64,000 nt of DNA from CAVQLX01 sp963811605 (GTDB taxonomy: Bacteria; Desulfobacterota; Binatia; DP-6). Below the pieces are notes generated by a model, which saw nothing but the letters and a program-made list of their open reading frames with translations, did no database searches and had not been told where the DNA came from. Shown piece by piece: positions 55,301-62,688 of the stretch. The stretch spans positions 992,001 through 1,056,000 of the forward strand of contig CAWESA010000010.1 in the NCBI GenBank assembly GCA_963811605.1, written 5' to 3'. The position numbers and the translations under genes were made by a program. Each line of letters starts with the position of its first letter. Positions within the stretch are counted from its first letter, which is position 1.

Positions 55301-56486
55301 TGACCATTCACGACGGCGACCGGGTCCATCGGCTGGACTACGACGCCAAGGGGCAGGTGGCGCGCGTCCGGCTCCCGGACGGCGGAGACGTCTCCTACGC
55401 ATACGACCCCTTCGGCCGGCGCATCCGGAAGACGTTCGCGGGGGGGAGCGGGACGGGACCCGCATCGACTTCTACTGGGACGGCAACAGCCTGGCCAAGG
55501 AGGAGACCTGGCGGGACGGCACGCGGGAACGCGAGCGCTTCTACGTGTTCAACGGACACGTCCCGCTGGCATGCATCGACCGCGCCGGCGCGTCCGAGCG
55601 CGCCTTCTTCTTTCACGCCGACCAGGCCGGACGGCCCCTGCTCTGCACCGACGACGACGGCGCCGTGGTCTGGCGCTCGACCGGAGACAGCCTGGGCTAC
55701 GAGGAGCATCGCCCGGGCGAGATCGAGCAGAACATCCGGCTGCCGGGGCAGTACTTCGACGAAGAGACCGGCCTGCACTACAACCGCTACCGCTACTACG
55801 ATCCACGCGTCGGTCGGTACCTGCAGCCGGATCCGCTGTTCTCGCTGCACGATCTGAATCGGTACGCCTATCCGACCGACCCCCTGACGCGCGGCGATCC
55901 GTTCGGCCTGCAGACGATGATCCTGTGCGCCGATCCCAGCGATCCCACCACCGCCGGCGCTCCGCTGTTTCCGCCCACGCCCGGCCCGCCCACGGGCCAC
56001 ATGACCGGCGGCGGGGATCGGCTGCACGCGGCGATTCCGAACTCGAGGAAGGCCGATATGTTCGGCGGACCGACGCCGAATCTCACCGGTGTCGATCACG
56101 TCATGATCGTCGCCCACGGAGAGCACTACTCGATCGACGTCTTCGACCCCAGCGCTCCGGTCCCCTTCCCGCCGCCCCCGGGGAAGCCCACCATGGACGG
56201 GAGGCAGCTGGCCAACTACCTGCACCTGCGGGGCTTCCGGGGGACGAAGGTGACCCTCGTCTCCTGCAATACGGGCGCACCCGGATCCACCATGGCCCAG
56301 GACACCGCCGACCAGCTCGCGCACCTCGGCGTCAATGCCGAGGTCCATGCGCCCGACAAGTACATCGGGGTCGACCCGGCCGGGAATCTGCACGTGGCGG
56401 GGCTGAATGCCGCCGGAAAGCTCGATCGAAACAACCTTGGCGTGATGATGAAGTTCCGGTTCAACCAGCCGCCGGTGGTCGCATGA
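52333..56486 (+). CDS. PAAR-like RHS polymorphic toxin with caspase-like tail (frame broken before tail)
   Basis: Starts at GTG. Residues 1-120 are a PAAR-like cap (HIIIPPTGTPVPVPHPCTSIIKDEVADSVKV ... TAKMC), residues 170-1190 the RHS shell with many YD repeats (YDERGRLIARIDPSG-type), ending in the hyper-conserved core YYDPRVGRYLQPDPLFSLHDLNRYAY...DPFGL. The last 190 residues are the variable toxin. The main frame is lost at a run of seven G at 55440-55446; one added G restores a 1384-residue protein. The tail contains HVMIVAHGEH and VTLVSCNTG, a His-Gly / Ser-Cys pattern like that of caspase-fold (clan CD, MARTX CPD-like) cysteine peptidases. Confidence 0.88.
55440..55446 (+). repeat. Seven-G tract at the frame break of the RHS gene
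   Basis: Run of seven G. Upstream frame reads ...FAGGSGTGP and soon becomes Arg/Thr-rich nonsense ending at a stop near 55857. With eight G the frame continues GGERDGTRIDFYWDG into the rest of the shell and the toxin tail. Either a sequencing indel or a slippage site that could switch toxin expression. Confidence 0.7.
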
Positions 56487-57658
56487 CGGACCTCGCCGCC
56501 CCCCTGCTGGTCGATGCCACGACGGCGGAGCCGCCGTCCCCACCCGATGCGACGGCGGCGGGCGCCGTCGCGCTCGTGGACTACGACGGGCACCTCACGA
56601 CGATCGTCAAGCGCACGTTCGCGATCGACTCCGGCGCCCTGACGCCCGCCGCGGAGCAGCTGCCACTCGCCGCCGGCGACCTCCACGCGGGCGACCCGCG
56701 CCGCACGCCGCCGCGCTACGAGTCCGACTTCGTGCCGTTCAAGCCGCGCGCCGATGCCCTGTGCGTCGGTCGCGCCCACGCCGCCGGCGGCAAGCCGGTC
56801 ACCCACTGCGTGGTCGCGTTCGGCGTCGGCAGCTGGGTGAAGCAGATCCTCGTGACCGGCGACCGCACCTGGAAGACCGGCATCGCGCGCCTCGGCAACT
56901 CGCCGACCGAGCCGGAGCCGTTCGCCGCCGTGCCGATCTCCGCCGAGCACGCCTACGGCGGCCGCGATCCCGGCGATGCGAGCGGCGGGCGCGCCTTCGC
57001 GCAGAACCCGCTCGGCAAGGGCTACACCGCGAGCAGCGCTCACCTCGAGGGGCTGCCGCTCCCGAACCTGGAGGATCCGGCGCAACGCATCCGGAGCTGG
57101 AAGGACCACCCCGCGCCACGGAGCTTCGGACCGGTCGGACGCACGTGGCAGCCCCGCTTCTCGCGCGTCGGGACATACGACCGGCGCTGGCTCGAACGCG
57201 GCACCGCCGCTCCGCCGCCCGACTTCGACGAGGGCTACTACAACTGCGCGCCGGAGGATCAGCAGATCGACGGCTACCTGCGCGGCGACGAGAAGGTGCG
57301 CGTCGTCAACATGCACCCGGTGCACTGCGACCTGACGTTCCGCCTGCCGAAGATCCGCATGCGGTGCATCGCCCATCGCCCGGGCGACGAGCAGCGGCCG
57401 CTGGTCGACGTCCCCACCCACCTCGATACCCTGTGGGTGGACATGGACGCCCTCCTGGTGGTGCTCGTCTGGCGCGCCCGCCTCGACCATGCGGCGGCGC
57501 GCGGCGTTCGGCACCTGCTGGTGGTCTCCGAGCGGGTCGGCGATGCGCCGGCCCCGGCCCCGGCACACCTGCGCCATCTCGATGCCTTCGAGACCGATCA
57601 GGCGGAGCCCGAGATCGAGGAGCCCGTGCTGGAGCCGATCGAGATGGACGACGCCTGA
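56483..57658 (+). CDS. DUF2169 type VI effector adaptor
   Basis: 391-residue protein of the DUF2169 family. Signature regions are YESDFVPFKPRADALCVGRAHA near residue 75-95 and the C-terminal metal-free beta domain (DTLWVDMDALLVVLVWRARL). Proteins of this family occur next to VgrG, PAAR and RHS genes and are thought to help load effectors onto the spike. ATG overlaps the RHS stop (ATGA), so expression is coupled. The next gene is 71 bp away, so this may end the module. No obvious immunity gene separates it from the RHS toxin. Confidence 0.88.
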   Translation: MTDLAAPLLVDATTAEPPSPPDATAAGAVALVDYDGHLTTIVKRTFAIDSGALTPAAEQLPLAAGDLHAGDPRRTPPRYESDFVPFKPRADALCVGRAHAAGGKPVTHCVVAFGVGSWVKQILVTGDRTWKTGIARLGNSPTEPEPFAAVPISAEHAYGGRDPGDASGGRAFAQNPLGKGYTASSAHLEGLPLPNLEDPAQRIRSWKDHPAPRSFGPVGRTWQPRFSRVGTYDRRWLERGTAAPPPDFDEGYYNCAPEDQQIDGYLRGDEKVRVVNMHPVHCDLTFRLPKIRMRCIAHRPGDEQRPLVDVPTHLDTLWVDMDALLVVLVWRARLDHAAARGVRHLLVVSERVGDAPAPAPAHLRHLDAFETDQAEPEIEEPVLEPIEMDDA

Positions 57659-57729
57659 CGGCTTTTTCTTTGACCGACGGAGTGCGGACGTGGTAGCGCC
57701 CGACCGTTCCCGACAGAACGGAGGGCCCC

Positions 57730-58509
57730 ATGCACGTCACCGTCCGTGTGGTGCTAGCGCTCCTTCCCCTTCTCGTCGCCGCGCGGCCCGCCCTTGCAAA
57801 GTGCGATCCGGCAACCGAGCCCGATCGCAGCGACGTCGCGAACGCGCGCGCCGCGGTGGCGGCGGCGTGCGACTGCGCCGGCGCCCTGTCGCACCGCGAC
57901 TACGTGCGCTGCGCCGCCGCGGAGGCGGGCGCCGCCCTCGTCAACAAGGGCTGCACCGGCGCCGTCAAGCATTGCGCCTCGAAGTCGACGTGCGGCAAGC
58001 CCGGTTTCGTCGCGTGCTGCCGGACGCGGGCCTCGGGCACGACCTCGTGTGCGCTCAAGCGGAGCGCCGCGCGCTGCGTCGCGCCGAAGGGAGGCAGCGC
58101 GTGCGCGTCATCGACGCCCAGCTGCTGCGACGCATGCGACGCCGGCGGGTGCAGCGCGACCACGACCACCACGACCTCGTCGACCACGACCACGAGTCCC
58201 GTTCCTCCCGCCTGCGGCCTCGATGCGGGCGGAGCCTGCGGAGGCCTCTGCCCGCTGTTGCAGGACGACTGCGTGCAGGATCCGGTCACGGGGGCATGCG
58301 GCTGCGTCCCGGGGGCCTGCCGGGCGATCGGCGGCATCGGCTCGTGCGGTGGCACCTGTCCGGCGCCGGCGACCTGCACCCTCTTCCCGGTTGCCGGGGG
58401 CTGCACGTGCATCACTTTCTGCGCGGGAAACGCCTGCACTCCCCCGTGTTTGATCGGCCAGGCGTGCGTCTTCGCGCCGTCCGCGGGCGAATGCGTCTGC
58501 GCACCCTGA
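57730..58509 (+). CDS. Cysteine-rich secreted protein with Thr/Ser linker
   Basis: 259-residue protein with signal peptide MHVTVRVVLALLPLLVAARPALA. The N-terminal module has many cysteines (AAVAAACDCAGALSHRDYVRCAAAEAG, CASKSTCGKPGFVACC), then a linker of mostly Thr and Ser (ATTTTTTSSTTTTSP), then three Cys-rich repeats (for example GGACGGLCPLLQDDCV). The pattern suggests disulphide-stabilised, export-targeted modules joined by a flexible linker. I know of no function; similar modules seem to occur in secreted proteins of this kind of bacterium. GGAGGG precedes the ATG. The GH3 protein at 29800 has a related Cys-rich N-terminal region. Confidence 0.78.
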   Translation: MHVTVRVVLALLPLLVAARPALAKCDPATEPDRSDVANARAAVAAACDCAGALSHRDYVRCAAAEAGAALVNKGCTGAVKHCASKSTCGKPGFVACCRTRASGTTSCALKRSAARCVAPKGGSACASSTPSCCDACDAGGCSATTTTTTSSTTTTSPVPPACGLDAGGACGGLCPLLQDDCVQDPVTGACGCVPGACRAIGGIGSCGGTCPAPATCTLFPVAGGCTCITFCAGNACTPPCLIGQACVFAPSAGECVCAP

Positions 58510-58560
58510 GGGACGGCCGGCGGAGGAGGGAATGGAACGCCGCCGTCTCGAGCTCGCGCG

Positions 58561-59421
58561 ATGGAACGACCCGGCGACCGCGTGAACGTCGTCCGTCATG
58601 CGACGGCGGCGGCGTTCCTCGAGCATGCCCAGGACTGGCTCATGCGCGAGGAGGTCGAGAACAACGTCGTGCTGGGGATCGCGCTCGACGTCGCCCGGGC
58701 AGCCTTCGCCCCCAAGGAGCCACCCTACTTCGCGACCGCGACGGCACACGGCGACGTCGTCGCGTGCGCGCTCCGGACGCCGCCGCACAAGCTCCTGCTG
58801 AGCCGCGCCATCACCGGAGCGGCCGGGCCGCTGGCACGCGACGTCCACGCGCTCTACCCGGATCTCCCGGCGCTGAGCGGCCCGGAGCCGACCGCCGGGG
58901 CGGTCGCGGGCGCATGGTCCGAGCTGACGGGGAGGGCGGCCCGGCCCGGCCGGCGCCAGCGGCTGCACGTGATCCGGTCCCTCGAGGTGCGGCCGCCGGC
59001 CGCCGGCGGGTCGCTTCGTCCGGCGGATGCGTCCGACCTCGCCCGCAGCATTCTCTGGATCGCCGCCTTCGTCCGCGAATCGGCGCCCGACGAGCCCAGC
59101 GCGCCGCCCGAGATCGCGCGCCGCTACTTCGACCAGGGCGGTCTGTTCGTGTGGGACGACGGCGGGCCCGTGTCGCTGGCCGCGTTCGCCGGACGGACCT
59201 CGAACGGCGTCCGGATCGGTCCGGTCTACACGCCGCCCGAGCAGCGGCGGCGGGGATACGCGACCGCCGCCGTCTCCGCGCTCACCGCCCAGCTGCTCGC
59301 TGCCGGGAACAGCTACTGCTGCCTCTACACCGACCTCGCCAACCCGACGTCGAACCGGATCTACGGGCACATCGGGTACCGGCCGGTGTGCGACGTGAAC
59401 GACTACCTGCTCGCCGGCTGA
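58561..59421 (+). CDS. GNAT-family N-acetyltransferase
   Basis: 286-residue protein whose C-terminal half is a GNAT domain. The acetyl-CoA site is IGPVYTPPEQRRRGYATAAVSALTAQLLAAG, with the R/Q-x-x-G-x-A signature in RRRGYA, followed by YTDLANPTSNRIYGHIGYRPV. The N-terminal 130 residues form a second, degenerate GNAT-like half. Substrate unknown; the family acetylates small molecules, peptides or proteins. It might be independent of the secretion module upstream. ATG at 58561 is taken, but a GTG seven codons later is possible. Confidence 0.83.
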   Translation: MERPGDRVNVVRHATAAAFLEHAQDWLMREEVENNVVLGIALDVARAAFAPKEPPYFATATAHGDVVACALRTPPHKLLLSRAITGAAGPLARDVHALYPDLPALSGPEPTAGAVAGAWSELTGRAARPGRRQRLHVIRSLEVRPPAAGGSLRPADASDLARSILWIAAFVRESAPDEPSAPPEIARRYFDQGGLFVWDDGGPVSLAAFAGRTSNGVRIGPVYTPPEQRRRGYATAAVSALTAQLLAAGNSYCCLYTDLANPTSNRIYGHIGYRPVCDVNDYLLAG

Positions 59422-59433
59422 CCGTCCGCCAGC

Positions 59434-60402
59434 TCACTGCTCGGGCTTGCCGATTCCGAAGCGCGTGTCCGACCCGAAGAAGCACTGCTGGGCGAAGCAC
59501 GCGTAGCTGTGCGCGTTGTGGATCTGGTTGCGGGCAGGCTGGGTGGCGTAGGCGCCGCTGCCCTCGTGCACGTGGTTGACGGCCAGGGACGCCTGCGGAT
59601 GGTCGACGACGTGCACCGGCTCGTGCAGCACCATCGCGGCGCGGCACTTGGGACCGAAGCCGGCGCCGGCCGGCGTGCGCTCGCGAAACGCCGGCGTGAA
59701 GTTCACCTTGCCCGTGCCGAACGGCACGTGTGCGGGGGTGCCGTTGAGCGCCTCCTGCGACGTGGTGTCGTCGACGAAGAACTGTCCACTGGCGCCGAGC
59801 ACGTGGATCGCCTTCTTGTAGACCGAGATGATGAAGTCGATGGTGCCGAGCTTGTTCACCGCCGTGCTGAGCCGGAAGTGCGTCTCCAGGGCCTGCAGGG
59901 CGATGCGCAGGGGCGGCGGCTGGATGGCGCCGGGGCGCCCGGCGCCGCCGGTCTGAAACGAGAGCCGCGCGGTGGCGAGGCTGCCGAGCGCGGCGTTCGC
60001 CCACAGCAGCGAGGTCACCTTGTCGCGCTCGGCGAGCGCCGACATGGTCACGGCCCGCGGTCCCGGCGGCGGCGCCGCACCCTTCGGCAGGCGGCTGTCC
60101 ATCTCCGCCAGCGTGTTCTTGCCGACGCGTCCGTCCCACGCGCTGGGATCCTTCGCAAAGACCTGCTTCTGGAACAGGACGACCGCGTTCGCGGTCTCGT
60201 TGCCGAAGAGACCGTCGGGCGCGCCGCCCGCGCCGGCAGGGAACGACTTGGGCAACGGGAAGCCGAGCGCGACGAGCGCGTTCTGGATGCGGCGCACCGC
60301 GTCCGCGTCGTCGTCGGGCGGACGCTTCTTGACGGACGCGCCGCCCGCGGCGGCTCCTTCCAGCCGCGTGCTCCCGGAGAGGATCGCCGATTCGAGTGCC
60401 AT
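59434..60402 (-). CDS. Peptidoglycan-binding protein with HEPVH metalloprotease-like domain
   Basis: 322-residue protein without signal peptide. Residues 33-105 are a PG_binding_1 domain (DAVRRIQNALVALGFPLPKSF, DGLFGNETANAVVLFQKQVF). The C-terminal half has HEPVH at 260-264 with Asp267, and NAHSYACFAQQ at 296-306. This pattern resembles aspzincin (M35-type) metalloproteases, where HExxH and a later Asp bind zinc and the NADSYxxF stretch follows. No exact family assignment is possible by eye. Lack of a signal peptide plus wall-binding and protease motifs would fit a secreted effector delivered by a contractile machine. It converges with the GNAT gene. Confidence 0.75.
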   Translation of the reverse strand: MALESAILSGSTRLEGAAAGGASVKKRPPDDDADAVRRIQNALVALGFPLPKSFPAGAGGAPDGLFGNETANAVVLFQKQVFAKDPSAWDGRVGKNTLAEMDSRLPKGAAPPPGPRAVTMSALAERDKVTSLLWANAALGSLATARLSFQTGGAGRPGAIQPPPLRIALQALETHFRLSTAVNKLGTIDFIISVYKKAIHVLGASGQFFVDDTTSQEALNGTPAHVPFGTGKVNFTPAFRERTPAGAGFGPKCRAAMVLHEPVHVVDHPQASLAVNHVHEGSGAYATQPARNQIHNAHSYACFAQQCFFGSDTRFGIGKPEQ

Positions 60403-60559
60403 GCGGCGATGGCTTGCAAGTCGGAGACCATGTCGCAAGTCCACCCGCGCGCGTCTTGCGCCCCCGTCACGCGCGCGATCGTCACGCGGGCGTTACAGCC
60501 TCGCGTCGACCGATCCGTGAAGCGTACACCCGGTGCTTCACTCGCCGTCGCACCGGCGT

Positions 60560-61279
60560 ATGATCCGGCGCGTGGCGATCGACCAGCCCGTGTGTCTCAT
60601 CACCGGCGTGGGGCCCGGCACCGGCGCCGCGCTCGCGCGACGCTTCGCCGGCGGAGGCTACCGCGTGGCCCTGCTGGCGCGCGACGCCGGCCGGCTCGCC
60701 ACCCTGGAAGCGGAGCTGCCCGGCAGTCGCGCCTTTCCGTGCGACGTCGCCGACGCGGCGGCCCTGGCCGGCGTGCTCGACGACGTCCGCCGGTTGCTCG
60801 GCGACCCTGCCGTGGTGATCCACAACGCCGTGGGCGGATCGTTCGGCAGCTTCCTCACCGTCGATCCCGGCGACCTCGAGCGCAACTTCCGGGTCAACGT
60901 CGTCGCGCTGCTGCATCTGGCGCGGGGCGTGGTGCCCGCCATGCTCGAGCGCGGGCACGGCGTGCTGATCGTCACCGGCAACACGTCCGCCCTGCGCGGC
61001 AAGCCGAACTTCGCGGGCTTCGCGCCCACCAAGGCGGGGCAGCGCATCCTGGCGGAGTCGATCGCGCGCGAGGTGGGCCCGCGCGGCGTGCACGTCGCGT
61101 ACGTCGTCATCGACGCGGTCATCGACGTCCCGTGGACACGCCAGGCGTTCGCCGGCCGTCCCGACGACTTCTTCATCGCGCCGCGCGCCATCGCCGACGA
61201 GATCTGGCACGTCGCGCACCAGGAGCGGTCGGCGTGGTCGTTCCTGGTCGAGGTGCGGCCGTTCGGCGAGGCCTGGTAG
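60560..61279 (+). CDS. Atypical short-chain dehydrogenase lacking the catalytic Tyr
   Basis: 239-residue SDR-fold protein. The N-terminal nucleotide site reads CLITGVGPGTGAALARRF, a relaxed TGxxxGxG motif. At the active site it has PNFAGFAPTKAGQRIL, where the expected Tyr of YxxxK is Phe while the Lys remains. This matches an SDR subgroup known to lack the Tyr. The C-terminus is typical (REVGPRGVHVAYVVIDAVID). Reduction of a carbonyl by the normal mechanism is therefore doubtful; it may use another acid or have a non-catalytic role. Start chosen at ATG 60560. Confidence 0.85.
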   Translation: MIRRVAIDQPVCLITGVGPGTGAALARRFAGGGYRVALLARDAGRLATLEAELPGSRAFPCDVADAAALAGVLDDVRRLLGDPAVVIHNAVGGSFGSFLTVDPGDLERNFRVNVVALLHLARGVVPAMLERGHGVLIVTGNTSALRGKPNFAGFAPTKAGQRILAESIAREVGPRGVHVAYVVIDAVIDVPWTRQAFAGRPDDFFIAPRAIADEIWHVAHQERSAWSFLVEVRPFGEAW

Positions 61280-61377
61280 CCCCGGAACGTCGTCCGACGC
61301 GTGGCGTCGAGGCGCGCCGCGCGTGACTCCTGCGCGCGACTGGTGGTATGCCCGGCGCGCACATCCATGGAGGTCTC

Positions 61378-62685
61378 ATGATCCGGATACTGGTCACGCT
61401 CGCGGTCGCCCTCACCCTGAACGCTCCCCTCCCGGCGGCTGCCGAGGTGAAGCCCGGGATGAAGATCGATCAGTCCAACGCCGACGAGGTGCAGAGCCTC
61501 CTGCCGCCCGAGATCTACGAGCACTACAAGAAGGGGGAGTACACCAACGCGGTCGTCGACTTCCCCAACTCGAAGTTCCAGTGGGACGACGGCTACGCCG
61601 AGGCGACGGCGCACAACAAGCAGAACCTCGTCCTCAGCCCCGAGACGCAGCCGGTCGACAAGACGACGGGCAAGCGACCCGACTACATCACCGGGCAGCC
61701 CTTCCCCGACATCCAGGAGAGCGATCCCGACGCCGGCTACAAGGTGCTCTGGAACACGATCTTCACCGTCTACAACGGCGGCAACAGCCGCAACGTCACC
61801 AACCTCAACTGGATGAGCCGCAGCGGCGTCGAGCGCAGCGCGGGGCAGGACGTGATCTTCCTCTACTACGACGGCCAGCCCAAGCAGTACATTCCGAAGA
61901 GCAATCCCGACAACCTGATCTTCCAGTTCATCGCGCTCACGCTGAACCCCGCCGACCTCCAGGGCACGGCGGCGCTGTCGTGGCGCTACAAGGATCCGGG
62001 CAAGCGCGACGCGAGCTGGGCCTACGTGCCCGCGCTCCGGCGCGTGCGCTCGGTGTCGCCCACCAACCGCTCCGACGGCTTCCTCGGCTCCGACCTGAGC
62101 CAGGACGACGGCAACTTCTTCGACGGCAAGCCGGAAGACTTCGTGTGGCGGCTGGTGGGACGCCGCGAGGCGCTGCGCTTCACCGACCCGGACTCGCTGG
62201 CGGGCAAGGTGCAGCGCACCGCCCTGCCGGGCGGCGGCTGGCGGACCACCTTCACGAACAACGATCGCACCGCGGGCTTCCAGGTGAAGGACTGGAAGGG
62301 GGTGGCGTGGGCGCCGGTCACGTCGGCCCTCGCCAAGCGCAACGTGTGGGTGATCGAGGGCACGCCGAAGGACCAGTACTACCTCTACGGCAAGATCGAG
62401 CTGTGGATCGACGACTACACCTACGAGGGCGCCTGGAACCGGCGCTTCTCGTGGAAGGGCGACCTGCTCAACACCTACCAGATCACCGGCCCGGCCACCG
62501 CGCCCTACAACGACAAGGAGCGCTGGTGGGGCTCGACCTTCGGCTGGCAGTGCGCCGAGAACATCAAGCAGAACCGCGCCACGCTGGCTGGACTGCAGCC
62601 CTCGCTCGACGCCCCGAACGACCGCCGCATCCCGCTGCAGCCGTCCATGTTCGACTACCAGGCGCTGGCCGCCGCCGGGAAGTGA
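61378..62685 (+). CDS. DUF1329 periplasmic/outer-membrane-associated protein
   Basis: 435-residue protein with signal peptide (MIRILVTLAVALTLNAPLPAAAE). The DUF1329 body is seen in PDYITGQPFPDIQESDPDAGYKVLWNTIFTVYNGG, WAYVPALRRVRSVSPTNRSDGFLGSDLSQDD and YYLYGKIELWIDDYTYEGAWNRRFSWKGD. The fold is related to LolA/LolB-type outer-membrane lipid carriers. DUF1329 proteins are common near steroid, hydrocarbon and lipid catabolic genes, but their role is unproved. Start at 61378, four bases after GGAGG. It converges with the O-antigen ligase gene. Confidence 0.9.
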   Translation: MIRILVTLAVALTLNAPLPAAAEVKPGMKIDQSNADEVQSLLPPEIYEHYKKGEYTNAVVDFPNSKFQWDDGYAEATAHNKQNLVLSPETQPVDKTTGKRPDYITGQPFPDIQESDPDAGYKVLWNTIFTVYNGGNSRNVTNLNWMSRSGVERSAGQDVIFLYYDGQPKQYIPKSNPDNLIFQFIALTLNPADLQGTAALSWRYKDPGKRDASWAYVPALRRVRSVSPTNRSDGFLGSDLSQDDGNFFDGKPEDFVWRLVGRREALRFTDPDSLAGKVQRTALPGGGWRTTFTNNDRTAGFQVKDWKGVAWAPVTSALAKRNVWVIEGTPKDQYYLYGKIELWIDDYTYEGAWNRRFSWKGDLLNTYQITGPATAPYNDKERWWGSTFGWQCAENIKQNRATLAGLQPSLDAPNDRRIPLQPSMFDYQALAAAGK

Positions 62686-62688
62686 TCG

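Noticed and set aside
57653..57671. GCC/GGC mini-stem followed by TTTTTCTTT after the DUF2169 gene as an intrinsic terminator
   Set aside because: The stem is only three base pairs, too weak for a terminator; the T-rich stretch alone is not enough.
58160..58200. Repeated ACC/ACG triplets as a tandem DNA repeat
   Set aside because: They simply encode the Thr/Ser linker of the Cys-rich secreted protein.
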